A stretch of 64,000 nt of DNA from Umezawaea endophytica (GCF_025061645.1 NZ_JANYMP010000005.1:343050-407049), one strand, 5' to 3'. Shown: positions 45,601 to 54,279, counted from the first letter of the stretch. The notes: a model not told the origin generated them from the letters alone. Made by a program: numbers and translations.

Positions 45601-45690
45601 GGTCGCGCGCCCGTTCCCCGGTTCGCCGCCGATCCTGGTGGTGAGCCCGGTCCGCAGCCAGGGCAGGAAGGAGTAGGCGCCGTCGGTCAC
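42667..45690 (-). CDS. Large protein of unknown function, operon gene 4
   Basis: 1007 residues. GTG 45690 lies in a GTGA overlap with the upstream Kelch gene. The N-terminal third has YSFLPWLRTGLTTRI, then LYGPGDVVGIDPRVVSR, NFEPNYLAHVEFYEEDFAWR and PWLALIVLA. These read as one conserved beta-rich domain that I cannot match to a named family. The middle is a helical segment (GLINLAEAYQHQTAAS, LMAAAWEQLGETRRANAWI). The C-terminal third is again beta-rich and ends with a Glu/Asp-rich patch (NHDEDDQEKDEQRADDV). No export signal is visible. Position and coupling imply a stoichiometric partner of the neighbouring proteins. Confidence 0.7.
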   Translation of the reverse strand: MTDGAYSFLPWLRTGLTTRIGGEPGNGRATVQVRLELNGDALGTGPAPHKLVEQPVQLYGPGDVVGIDPRVVSRMEPPPFTTNFEPNYLAHVEFYEEDFAWRYSPAAPNAATRRLAPWLALIVLAAGDGAGPAEFEEGEVGGGPLPFITVTAPNALPPAGELGAFAHVHVNGSLAGRLDVDDATPGGMGGVLSTLATVLRDAPDSACSRLLCPRHLKPTTTYHAFVVPAFETGRRAGLGIEPGQIAATTPSWGVSGVPAPGRLPVYHRWQFTTSPAGDFEFLVRLLKPVEAKEPVGRRDVDAHRSPGFGLPGLTTPTQPNGVLRLGGALQLPDSDKVIDQFEDWDNYYGTQNPPAPPYPNQWQRALAGLINLAEAYQHQTAASANTALVPQIPDLAGEVDPVITPPLYGRWHALTPKLLSTPEGTPLPDAEVRNWVHRLNLDPRFRIAAHFGTKVVQARQEELMAAAWEQLGETRRANAWIRTAQLAREVGDVLHGKHIEPRTGPAQVADAEPLPSGRALTITAPAHPKVLDRPAATASAASGEVFAVGFKVSRSRVATAPVSPTMRRLTRPGSRLMRTLGTSLDTLVARIDERQVAAAPPLEPPPGLVVPGRMAPRTTAVADDRPRLDVASTTAVVVTGLDANTTVFDDIVAAVDLPARLAPKGGELTEVMAYPRFDVPMYTELLKMSTDTFVPNLGLLPPNSITLLEPNARFIESYLVGLNHEMARELLWRDYPTDQRGTPFRQFWDPRTAPARPDETADQRRERLYDIPPLHEWGTAARLGENPNPRPKPGDPPPAVTLVLVIRGELLRKYPTAAVYAHKAEWPDKKGQPGVPDKSGERTLAALPPGEDPPRRLVRLPIYEAKADPDIYLLGFDLDADTARGTGGDLGWFFVLKERPGDPRFGLDEDQPGGPTPVEVWNDLSWGRVDPAGHGFIRFDGGVTVSLDPFNHDEDDQEKDEQRADDVQVTAWAPDVSAADAAYILFQAPVLVAVHAQEMVPDAPAQP

Positions 45691-46829
45691 GTGCCGCTCC
45701 GTTCGGCGGACGCGGTGAGTTCGACGGGCGTGGCGGCGGCCGCGAGCCCGGTCCTGGTCACGCCGCCCACGACGAGCACCTTCGTGCCCGACGACGCCGC
45801 CGCGAACGCCCACCGGCCCTCGTCCAGGCCTGCGAACGGTGTCCACGCGCCCGCCGAGAAGTGGAGCGCGCCCCGGTAGCCGGTCTCGTTGTCGACGTGG
45901 TCGGCACCGCCGATCACCAGCACCTTGCCCGACCCCAGCGGGACCGCGCGGTGGAACGCCCGTCCGGCGGGCATCGGGGCCACGTCCTGCCACGTGCCCG
46001 CGGCGAGGTCGTACAGCTCGGCCGTGGCGCGGGCGAAGGGGTCGAACCCGTCACCGGACGCCCCCGGCGCGCGGCCTCCGGCGACCAGGACCGTGGTGGC
46101 CGACAGGGCGGTCGCGGAGTGCGCGCGGCGCGGGTGGCGCATGCTCCCGGTCGGCGTCCAGGTCCCGGTGGCCGTGTCGTACAGCTCGCAGAACGCCAGG
46201 TCCGCGTCCTCCCCCGCGCCGACGGGCACGCTGCCGCCGCAGACCAGCACCTTCTGCCCGTTCTGGAGCGGGATCGCGGTGTGGCCGGTGCGGGCGTCGG
46301 TCATGTCGTGCCCGACCGCCTCCCAGGTGCCGTCGGCGGGGTTGAACAGCTCCGCCGAGCGCAGCGCCACCAGCCCGCCGCCCGCTCGCTGCCCGCTGCC
46401 GCCCGCGACGAGGACGAGCCCGTTCGCCAGCGTGGTCGCGCTGTGCCCGACACGGCCGACCACCAGGTCGTGCGGGGTCGCCTGCCAGGTGTTCGCGGCG
46501 GGGTCGAAGACCTCGGCCGTGCGCAGCGGCGTGCCCGCCGCGCCGCTGGTGCCGCCGGTGGCCAGCACCTTCCCGTTGGGCAGGAGTGCCAGCGCGTGCG
46601 CCTGCCGGGCGGTGCCGAGCAGGGCGGTCGGCGACCACTCGTCCTGGGCGAAGTCGTACACCGCGCTCTGCCGCAGTCCCGCGCCCGCGGCGTCCGCGCC
46701 GCCCGCGATCAGGACCTTCGCGCCCGCCGCGAGCACGACGGCGTTGTCGTGCTGTCCGCGCCAGCACGCGGCGACGGCGTGGTCGGGTGCGGCCGACCAC
46801 GCGTCGGTCGCGAGGATGCCGGTGGTCAT
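45687..46829 (-). CDS. Kelch-type beta-propeller protein, operon gene 3
   Basis: 380 residues made almost entirely of Kelch repeats. Six full repeats with the GG doublet and distal Trp (VLIAGGADAAG ... DFAQDEWSP; VLATGGTSG ... ANTWQ; VLVAGGSGQ ... GTWEA; VLVCGG ... GTWTP; VLVAGGRAPG ... GTWQD; VLVIGGADH ... GAWTP) are followed by a seventh half (VLVVGGVTRTG). An N-terminal strand (DAWSAAPDH) can close this as blade seven. It has no signal peptide. Propellers of this type usually bind proteins or, as in galactose oxidase, hold an active site; no oxidase Tyr-Cys site is seen. A near-twin propeller ends the next upstream gene product. Confidence 0.85.
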   Translation of the reverse strand: MTTGILATDAWSAAPDHAVAACWRGQHDNAVVLAAGAKVLIAGGADAAGAGLRQSAVYDFAQDEWSPTALLGTARQAHALALLPNGKVLATGGTSGAAGTPLRTAEVFDPAANTWQATPHDLVVGRVGHSATTLANGLVLVAGGSGQRAGGGLVALRSAELFNPADGTWEAVGHDMTDARTGHTAIPLQNGQKVLVCGGSVPVGAGEDADLAFCELYDTATGTWTPTGSMRHPRRAHSATALSATTVLVAGGRAPGASGDGFDPFARATAELYDLAAGTWQDVAPMPAGRAFHRAVPLGSGKVLVIGGADHVDNETGYRGALHFSAGAWTPFAGLDEGRWAFAAASSGTKVLVVGGVTRTGLAAAATPVELTASAERSGT

Positions 46830-46851
46830 CGTCTGGTTCCTCCGACTCTGG

Positions 46852-49800
46852 TCATGGCAGGTACGTCTCCGCTGTCGGCGCGAGCAGTCCGGAGCCCGGT
46901 GCGGCGGGCCCGGTCAACGCCCGGCCGCCCACGACGAGCACGCGGCCGTCCGCGAGGTCCACCGCGGGGAAGTCCCACCGGCCGGTGGTCAGCGCGCCGG
47001 TCGCCGTCCAGGAGCCGGTGGCCGGGTCGAAGGCCACGACGTCCCGGAACCCGGCCGTCGCGCGCGGCCTGCCGACCCCACCGATCACGAGGGCGCCACG
47101 GGCCGTGCGGACGCACCGGTGCCCGCTGCGACCTCCGCCCGGCAGGTCGTCGACCCGCGTCCAAGCGCCGGTCGTCGGGTCGTACACCTCGACCGCGGCG
47201 AGGCTGTCGACGCGGTACGGGATGGCGGGCACGGCGTCGCCGCCCGTGACCAGCACCCGGCCGTCGGGCAGCAGCGTCGCCTGGTGGCCCTTGCGCGGCA
47301 CGGTGAGGCCGCCGGTCGGGGTCCACGTGCCCGTCGCGGGGTCGTACAGCTCGCAGGACGCGAGCGCGCGCTCCCCCTCGCCGGTCTGCACGGCGCCCCC
47401 GACGACCAGGACCTTCCCGGTGCCGAGCACGACGGCCGCGGGCCCGGTCCGCGCCTCGACCATCGGTCCGACGGCGGTCCAGGCCAGGGTGGCCGGGTCG
47501 AGCAGTTCGGCGGACGCGAGCGCGGCGCCCCGCGCGCTCGTACCACCCGCCACCAGCAGCTTCCGGTCCACGACCACGGCCGAGTGCCCGGAACGGGCGG
47601 TAGCGAGCCCGGCGGTCGGCGCGGACCAGGTCCCTGCCGCCGGGGCGAACACCTCGACACCCGCCAGCGCTCCGCCCGCGCCGTCGAGGCCGCCCGCGAC
47701 GACGACCCGCCCGTCGCCGAGCCTCGTCGTGGTGTGCCGCCGCCGGGCCGTCGCGAGCGCGGCGGTCGCGGTCGCCCAGGTGCGGGCGATCGGGTCGAAC
47801 ACCGCCGCGACGGCCACCGGCGCCCCGGTGGCGTCCACGCCACCCGCGACGAGCACCTGGCCGGTGGTCAGCCGCACCGCGTCGGCCTCCGCGACGGCGG
47901 CGGGCGGCGACCCCGCCGCCGACCAGACGCCCGGTTCGGCGAGCACACCGCCGAGCACCTCGGACTGGCGCAGGACGTGCACCTGCCCCGCCAGGGACGG
48001 ATCCGCGCGGATCCAGTCGGCCATGGCGTCCTCGGCCGTCGCCGCGCTGCGGAAGCTCGACGTCGTGGCGCTCGCGGTGGCGGGCGGGAACGCCTGGTGG
48101 TTGTTGCGCAGGTAGGCCACGACGTACCGGCCGCCGGTGACCCGCACGGTCTCGTTCGCGGGGAACGGCTGCCGCTGCCGGGCGTCCTGCCGCGACAGCG
48201 GTGACCGCGCCGTGCTGCTGCCCGTCAGGAGCTGCCCGAACACCGCGCGCGGCGGGGTGTAGAGGCGCGAGGCGCTCCGCACGGCCGTCACGCGCACGGC
48301 GGCGGGCTCCGACGGGGCCTCGCTGTCGATGACGTGCAGCTCGTAGCGGGCGCTGCGGCGCACCACGCGGGGCGAGGCGATGGCGCCGCCGGCGGCGACC
48401 AGCTCCAGTCCGGCGTCCTGGGTCTCGTAGGCCGGGCGGGACAGCTTGGCCGCGTCGTCCATGTCCTGGAACTGGGCCATGGCGAACTTGTCGCCGGTGA
48501 CGGACCGCGCGACCAGCCCGCTGTCCTGCGCGGGCGCGATGGTGAACCGCTTGCCATCGCTGGGGCGCTGCGCGCCGACCCGGTCGATCCGGACGTCGAG
48601 CGGGATGGCCCGCTGCTGGACGACCAGCGTGCCGAGCGGGTGCAGCACCAGGTCGTCGCCGGGCGGCAACCGGCGGAGGGTGACCATCGGGTTGAACCCG
48701 CCTGCGGGCAGCCGGGTCTGCCAGCCCTCGACCTTGCGGACCTCCGCCTCCAGCAGGGCGAGCACCGCGACCGGCGGCAGCGTGGTGGTGCGCTCCTCGC
48801 CCCAGGTGATGTCGAAGTCGGCGGAGATCTCGAAGAACAGCAGGGAGATGGACCCGCGTCCGTGCGCCCGCCATGGCGCGGGCCCCTCCAGGGTGAAGTC
48901 CAGGTCGATGCCGAACAGCCCGACGCCGAACGCCTTGAGCGAGACCCCGGCGGAGACGTGGACGACGAACGAGAACGGCGAGAACCGGAACAGCGCGTCG
49001 AAGCCGAGGTGGCCCTCGACCCCGAAGCCGCCGAAGCCGAGCCGCAGTTCGGCCTTCGCGCCGAACTGGACGGTGTTGCTGGTGACGGCGAAGTAGCCGG
49101 ACACCCGGATGAGCTGCCCCGGCGAGTTCAGGATGTCGACGGAGATCCGCGGCGGCACCGGGAACGGCAGCGGCGGCGGGGTGTACGCGGGGTGGAAGCC
49201 GCCGACGGACAGCACGAAGTCGGGGTTGTCCCCCCAGGCCACGAGCAGCCCCATCCCGCCCTCGATGGTCATGGTGAGGACGCGGGAGTCGAAGAGCCGC
49301 GCGAAGAACCAGAGCCTGGACCTGTCGACCTCCAGCGCGCCCACGAAGCTGACCCGCAGCACCAGCAGCGCGACGTCCTCGCTGGGCAGGAGGCATTCGA
49401 GCAGGCCGAGGACGGCGATGTTGCCCGGCGGGATCTCGACGACCACCCCGAGGGAGACGCTGACCAGGGTCGGTGTGCCCCAGCCGATCTTCGCCATCGG
49501 GCCGACGAGGAACGTGCCGTCGTCGGGCGGGAAGAACCTGCGCAGGTCGCTGAGGATGCGCGGCGCGTTGGCCACCACGTCCCGCGGGAACATGACCGAC
49601 TGGATCGACCCGGTGACGACCCCCTCGACCAGCGCGTCGAGGTCCATCCTGCGGTTGAGGCCGAGGATCCCGCCGACGCCGATCAGCTTGAACCCGAACC
49701 CGAGTTGGATGCCCGCCTGGCCGAACTCGGCGGTGAGCACGATCAGCAGCGAGAAGCCGCGGCTGCCGTCCGGCATCCGGGTGGAGATCAACCCGATCGC

Positions 49801-51429
49801 CTTGACGTCGATGAAACCCGCGAACTCCAGCTCCAGCGCGCCCGCGTACTCGCCCCGCGCCTCGTCGAACGACAGGAACCCGCCGCCCGCGACGATGCCC
49901 GCGTCGACGGCCAGCCCGACACCGGTCGGCGGCTTGAACCGGAACGCGAGGTCGGCCACGCCGAGGTTGCCGCCGCCCGCGGGGAAGGACAGGTCGGCGA
50001 CCACGCCGACCCGCTCGACGGCCGCGCTGATCGGGCCGAGCGCCGCCGTGAAGCCGCCGGAGACCTCGATCGGCACCCGGCCGTCCGCGCCGAGCGCCAC
50101 GCCGAGGTGCAGCGCGGTGATCTCGATCGGTCCCAGTTCCACGTGCAGCGGCAGTTCGAGGTCGAGCCCGCCGCTGCCCTCCAGCCTCAACCCGGTCGAC
50201 GGCGTCCAGGTCCCGGTGATCTCGAACGCCGACTCGATCCTCGCGCCGCCCGCGACCGTGCCGATGAAGCCGTCCGCCCCCGAGAGGTCGATCAGCACGT
50301 GCCCGCCGGACAGCTCGACCCGCGCGGACGGCTCCGCGGTGACGGTGCCGCCCGTGTCGGCGGTGGCCCGCAGGCCGAGGGCGAGGGCGAACCGGCCGAC
50401 CTCCAGCCGTGAGGCCCCGGTCTGGCCGATCAGCACGATGGGCGTGCCACCCCGCTCCGCGACCGCGCCCGCGGCCACGTCCAGCCCCAGCGAACCGGTC
50501 GGCGGTGCCAGCTCGACGTCGAACGGGGGCCGCACGCGGGCGTCCAGCCCCGCCTCGAACCGGGCCGCCACCGCGAGGGTCAGCTTCCACAGCGATCCGA
50601 GCGGGATGGTCACCTGGACGTCCCGCTGCGCGGGCACCCGCAGCCGCGCGGTGAGCGCGGGCGGGCTCGTGGCCGGGTCCACACTGAGCCGGAACAGGTA
50701 AGCCTCCAGCACCGGCGGCGCGCCGGGGGGCGTGAGGAGCACGAAGTCCATGTCCCGCCCGGCGAGCAGGGCGGAGACCCGCGGCCACAGCAGGGACCCG
50801 TCGAAGCCGGGTGTGCCGAACCCGAACGTGTCGCCCAGCCAGCGCGCGGGGTCGGTCAGGATGGTGAGGAAGCGGTCGACGTGCAGCCGCCTGCGCCGTC
50901 CGGGAATCGTGTCCGGGTCTTGCGGGTCGCTCACCGCGCTGTCGTCGACGATCCCGAGGAGCGTGAGCAGTTCGACGGCCGCGAGGCCCTTGCCCTCGAC
51001 GTAGGAGATCACCGCGAACTCGACGAGCCGCTGGGGCATCAGCGCCGCCTCGGCCAGCAGGCGGGTGCGCTGCGGCGCGGTCAGGCCGGTGGACCCGTTC
51101 ACGGCGGTGGTCAGCGCGGGCGCCAGCGCGTCGAGGGCGGTGAGGGTCTCCGTGACGCCGCGGAGCAGCGCCAGTCCTTCCTGGACGATCGCCGCGTCGT
51201 CGCCCGCGGCGATGGCCTGCGTGAGCCGCGTGATGATCGGCGCGGCGGCACCGACCTGCCTGGTGACGGTCGACAGCGCTTCGCCCGCCGCCCCGAGGCC
51301 CCCCGGCAGGCGGAACCCGAGTCCGGCGAAGAACGCGTCGCGCTTGTCCGCGGCGAGGTTCTGCTCCAGCGGCAGCAGGGCGTTCGCGATCTCCCTGGCC
51401 AGCAGCTCCAGGGTGCCCGCGCCGCTCAC
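46852..51429 (-). CDS. DUF6603-like beta-rich protein with C-terminal Kelch propeller, operon gene 2
   Basis: 1525 residues. GTG 51429 lies in a GTGA overlap with the subtilase gene. Residues 1-200 are helical. Residues about 300-1050 are a long series of amphipathic strands with Gly turns (LGFGFKLIGVGGILGLNRRM, then DLDALVEGVVTGSIQSVMFP, ILSDLRRFFPPDDGTFLVGP and MAKIGWGTPTLVSVSLGVVV) matching what I remember of DUF6603 proteins. Residues about 1230-1525 form a seven-bladed Kelch propeller built like the separate 380-residue gene product. There is no export signal. The alternating hydrophobic strands could line a lipid- or ligand-holding groove or form a fibre; this is inference only. Confidence 0.75.
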   Translation of the reverse strand: MSGAGTLELLAREIANALLPLEQNLAADKRDAFFAGLGFRLPGGLGAAGEALSTVTRQVGAAAPIITRLTQAIAAGDDAAIVQEGLALLRGVTETLTALDALAPALTTAVNGSTGLTAPQRTRLLAEAALMPQRLVEFAVISYVEGKGLAAVELLTLLGIVDDSAVSDPQDPDTIPGRRRRLHVDRFLTILTDPARWLGDTFGFGTPGFDGSLLWPRVSALLAGRDMDFVLLTPPGAPPVLEAYLFRLSVDPATSPPALTARLRVPAQRDVQVTIPLGSLWKLTLAVAARFEAGLDARVRPPFDVELAPPTGSLGLDVAAGAVAERGGTPIVLIGQTGASRLEVGRFALALGLRATADTGGTVTAEPSARVELSGGHVLIDLSGADGFIGTVAGGARIESAFEITGTWTPSTGLRLEGSGGLDLELPLHVELGPIEITALHLGVALGADGRVPIEVSGGFTAALGPISAAVERVGVVADLSFPAGGGNLGVADLAFRFKPPTGVGLAVDAGIVAGGGFLSFDEARGEYAGALELEFAGFIDVKAIGLISTRMPDGSRGFSLLIVLTAEFGQAGIQLGFGFKLIGVGGILGLNRRMDLDALVEGVVTGSIQSVMFPRDVVANAPRILSDLRRFFPPDDGTFLVGPMAKIGWGTPTLVSVSLGVVVEIPPGNIAVLGLLECLLPSEDVALLVLRVSFVGALEVDRSRLWFFARLFDSRVLTMTIEGGMGLLVAWGDNPDFVLSVGGFHPAYTPPPLPFPVPPRISVDILNSPGQLIRVSGYFAVTSNTVQFGAKAELRLGFGGFGVEGHLGFDALFRFSPFSFVVHVSAGVSLKAFGVGLFGIDLDFTLEGPAPWRAHGRGSISLLFFEISADFDITWGEERTTTLPPVAVLALLEAEVRKVEGWQTRLPAGGFNPMVTLRRLPPGDDLVLHPLGTLVVQQRAIPLDVRIDRVGAQRPSDGKRFTIAPAQDSGLVARSVTGDKFAMAQFQDMDDAAKLSRPAYETQDAGLELVAAGGAIASPRVVRRSARYELHVIDSEAPSEPAAVRVTAVRSASRLYTPPRAVFGQLLTGSSTARSPLSRQDARQRQPFPANETVRVTGGRYVVAYLRNNHQAFPPATASATTSSFRSAATAEDAMADWIRADPSLAGQVHVLRQSEVLGGVLAEPGVWSAAGSPPAAVAEADAVRLTTGQVLVAGGVDATGAPVAVAAVFDPIARTWATATAALATARRRHTTTRLGDGRVVVAGGLDGAGGALAGVEVFAPAAGTWSAPTAGLATARSGHSAVVVDRKLLVAGGTSARGAALASAELLDPATLAWTAVGPMVEARTGPAAVVLGTGKVLVVGGAVQTGEGERALASCELYDPATGTWTPTGGLTVPRKGHQATLLPDGRVLVTGGDAVPAIPYRVDSLAAVEVYDPTTGAWTRVDDLPGGGRSGHRCVRTARGALVIGGVGRPRATAGFRDVVAFDPATGSWTATGALTTGRWDFPAVDLADGRVLVVGGRALTGPAAPGSGLLAPTAETYLP

Positions 51430-53828
51430 CGGTCGGTCCCGTGCGCGAGCGCGGCCTCGTCGAGCCGGTCCAGGCTCGCGCCGGGCCACAGCTTGGCGAA
51501 GTCGGCGAACCGGGTGAGGTCGGCCTGCAGCCGTGGACCCGCGAACCGGTCCAGGACGGCGAGGAATCCCGAGACCAGCTCGGCGAGGTCGAGGCCGTCG
51601 ACCGCCTCGGGCAGCAGCGCGTCGTTCGGGGTGGGGCCGTGCAGCAGCCGCCGCACCACCTGCGGACCGCCGAGCCGCCGCCAGACCACGAGCACCCTGC
51701 GGTTGGTGTTGACCAGGCGCAGCACCTCGTCCACGTGCTCGCTCACCAGCGCGGCGAAGAGCTGGAGACCCGGCCGGGGGCCGAACCGCCGCTGGAGGTC
51801 GGCGAGGCGGGACCGGAGGGTGTGCGGCGTCAGGCCGATCTCGTCGGGGGCGAACGCCAGCGGCCGCGAGCCCCCGCCGCCACTGGCGGCGACGGTGGTG
51901 GCGACCGGTATCCCCGCCAGCGCCGCCGCGGCGTCGACCTTGCCGGAACCCCACAGGTGGTTGCCCCGGATGCCGGTCGCGGGCTCGATCGGCGGCGGGA
52001 CCTCGGCGGCCGGGATGCCGTCGGTGCGGCAGCTCTTCTGGAGGTGCCCGCGGACCTGGTCGAAGGTCAGGTTCCGGTTCTTCTGGAACATGAGCGCCAC
52101 CAGCCCGGCCACGTGCGGCGTCGCCATGCTGGTGCCGGACTTGTCGACCACGAGCTGGTCGCAGCAGGACGAGTTGCTGTCCTTGTCGTCACGACCGCGC
52201 GGAGCGGCGACCGACACGCCGGGCGCGGCGACCGTCGGTTTGATCTCGCCCGCCGGGGCGACGGGCTGGTTCGGCACCCCGCGCGAGGAGAACACCGCGA
52301 GCGTCCCGTCGCCGTCGTCGTAGGCGGCGACGGTGATCGCGTTGCGCGAGGCGGCGGGCGAGATGATCGTGTTCAGCCGCCGCTTCTCGACCCGGTCGTC
52401 CTCCGTCGGCAGGCGGAACGTCGGGAAGTCGTCGTCGTTCTCGATCCGGAACCACGCGTTCCAGTCGGCGGCGACCGCGGTCGTGTTGGTGAACTCGAGC
52501 TGCCACACCCCGGAGCGGACCGCCGTGCTCGCGGGCACCGAGATCGTGATGTCGATCAGCTTCAGCGCCGGGTGCGCGGGGTGCGGCGTGGTGCTGGAGA
52601 AGACGTCCAGGGTCATCAGCCCGATCGGGTAGGTCCCCGCGGGCTGACCGGGAGCGCCGGGGGCGCCGGGCGGGATGGCGCCGGTCGTGACCGGACCGGG
52701 CCTCGCCGGGTTCACCGGCGCGGTGATCTCGACGGTCAGCGCCGCCGCGCTGGAGTACCAGACGGCGAGGCTATCGGCCTTCTCCGAGTTCTCCGGGACG
52801 TGGAAGGAGACGGTCGCCGAGCCGTTGGGCGCGACCGTCCCGCTCTCGTGCGTCTCGTCCCTGGCCTCGTTGCCCGCCGCCGCCACGATGGCGACGCCCG
52901 CGGGAGTGACCGCCGGGGCCGCGGGACGCAGGATCCCGTCGACGACGAGGTCGAGTTCGTCCCGGCCGTCGTGCGCCCCGAGGCTCCTGCCGAAGCTGCA
53001 GTTGATCACGACGGGTCGCGGGACCGGCGGGTTGCCCACCTTGTGCCGGTCCCCGGCCTGGGCGCACCACTGGAGGGCGTCCGCCTCGTTGTTGGTCGAC
53101 ACCCCGATCGCCTTCACCACGACGAGGTCCGCCTCCGGCGCCACGCCGGTGTACCGGCCGGGGGAACTGCACCGGTCGTCCTGGCTGCCGTCCCCGGCGG
53201 CGATGCCCGCGACGTGGGTGCCGTGGCCGACGGTGTCGACGCTGCCGAACGACGACCCGGCCTTCAGCGCGGGGTTGATGTGCTGCGGCAGGAAGAGCCG
53301 ACCGATCTGCTGGAAGCCCGTCGGCGGTGGCAGGCCGCCGTCCGACGCCTTCGCGCCCTGGTCCCACAGCTCCAGGATCCGGGTCGTCTTGTCGGCGTCG
53401 GTGTTCCGGAAGGACTCGTGGAAGACGTCGATCCCGGTGTCGATCACCGCGATGATCACGCCCGCGCCGCGTCCCGGCCACGGGGTGGTCGGCGGGACCT
53501 TCCACGGCACCCGCAGTTCCTCGACCGTGTTGTCCAGTGCGGGCCTCGACGGCGTCAGCAGCGCGACGGACTCGACCCCAGGCACCGCGTCGAGCTGTTC
53601 CAGGTCCGCCAGCGCGATGATGCCGGAGACCGTCCCGCCGCTGTCGTACCCGGTGTCCAGCCCTGCTCGCCGCAACGCGTCGACGTCACCCGAGTACCGC
53701 ACGAGGACGGTGACCCGCCTGCTCGTGACCTCCGACGCGCTGAGCCGGGGGTGATCACCCGCCGACGCGTAGCCGAGTTCGGTTCGCCACACCGCCATGG
53801 CGTGCTCCAACGCGGGTTCCAGCTTCAT
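51426..53828 (-). CDS. Cytoplasmic-looking S8 subtilase with helical C-terminal domain, operon gene 1
   Basis: 800 residues from ATG 53828, which has AGGGGA at a workable distance; ATG 53837 is an in-frame alternative whose ribosome site would touch it. The triad is complete: Asp near 130 (VIDTGIDVFH), His near 202 (GHGTHVAG), Ser near 567 (GTSMATPH), with Asn near 320 (AAAGNE). A beta-sandwich insertion of about 180 residues lies between Asn and Ser. The first 95 residues look like an inhibitor propeptide, but there is no signal peptide, unlike the protease at 2999-6151. Residues 660-800 are a helical extension. It heads the operon, so it may mature or activate the other products. Confidence 0.85.
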   Translation of the reverse strand: MKLEPALEHAMAVWRTELGYASAGDHPRLSASEVTSRRVTVLVRYSGDVDALRRAGLDTGYDSGGTVSGIIALADLEQLDAVPGVESVALLTPSRPALDNTVEELRVPWKVPPTTPWPGRGAGVIIAVIDTGIDVFHESFRNTDADKTTRILELWDQGAKASDGGLPPPTGFQQIGRLFLPQHINPALKAGSSFGSVDTVGHGTHVAGIAAGDGSQDDRCSSPGRYTGVAPEADLVVVKAIGVSTNNEADALQWCAQAGDRHKVGNPPVPRPVVINCSFGRSLGAHDGRDELDLVVDGILRPAAPAVTPAGVAIVAAAGNEARDETHESGTVAPNGSATVSFHVPENSEKADSLAVWYSSAAALTVEITAPVNPARPGPVTTGAIPPGAPGAPGQPAGTYPIGLMTLDVFSSTTPHPAHPALKLIDITISVPASTAVRSGVWQLEFTNTTAVAADWNAWFRIENDDDFPTFRLPTEDDRVEKRRLNTIISPAASRNAITVAAYDDGDGTLAVFSSRGVPNQPVAPAGEIKPTVAAPGVSVAAPRGRDDKDSNSSCCDQLVVDKSGTSMATPHVAGLVALMFQKNRNLTFDQVRGHLQKSCRTDGIPAAEVPPPIEPATGIRGNHLWGSGKVDAAAALAGIPVATTVAASGGGGSRPLAFAPDEIGLTPHTLRSRLADLQRRFGPRPGLQLFAALVSEHVDEVLRLVNTNRRVLVVWRRLGGPQVVRRLLHGPTPNDALLPEAVDGLDLAELVSGFLAVLDRFAGPRLQADLTRFADFAKLWPGASLDRLDEAALAHGTDR

Positions 53829-53837
53829 CGCAGTCAT

Positions 53838-54279
53838 TCCCCTGGGCGCGCGAATCCCTCGCCGAAGGCTAAATCCGCCCGCCCACCACGACTACCGCTG
53901 ATCGGCCGGTCGCGGAGTAGCCCGCAAGGCGGCTTTCACCGCCCAAGTGCGGTGTTCCACCGATGGACGAAACGGGCACAGCGCCCCTTTCTTGGCACTG
54001 TCGGCGGAACGGGCACCGCAGGCCCTCCCACCTCGTCGGAGGAGCACCGCGACGGTGATCCGACACCGGAACCGCTCCCGCGGCAATGATCTCCCCGCCC
54101 GGTCTCCCGCCCAGGAAGAACGCCGAATATATCGACGCTCGACATTTTCGATTCGACTTTCCAAAATTACCACGAGCCTTTTGTCGGAACAACGGTCCGT
54201 CCGCGCACCCTATTCCGAATCGGACCGCCAAAGGGCATGATGTCGACGGTCGGGTGAATGACGGAGAACGGGCGGAACC
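53838..54279. other. Lower-GC promoter region of the six-gene operon
   Basis: About 440 bases between divergent genes with distinctly AT-richer stretches (54115-54190) in an otherwise GC-rich window. A minus-strand TATATT near 54124-54129 could be the -10 of the operon. Partial direct repeats with the core GAACGGGCACCGC / GAAACGGGCACAGC occur about 38 bp apart (53969 and 54006). No coding frame here has a believable start or codon use. Confidence 0.45.

Noticed and set aside
36130-53837. Reading the large operon as a phage tail or extracellular contractile injection system
   Set aside because: No sheath, tube, baseplate, spike, LysM or AAA+ ATPase gene is recognisable; the proteins are large but match none of those parts.
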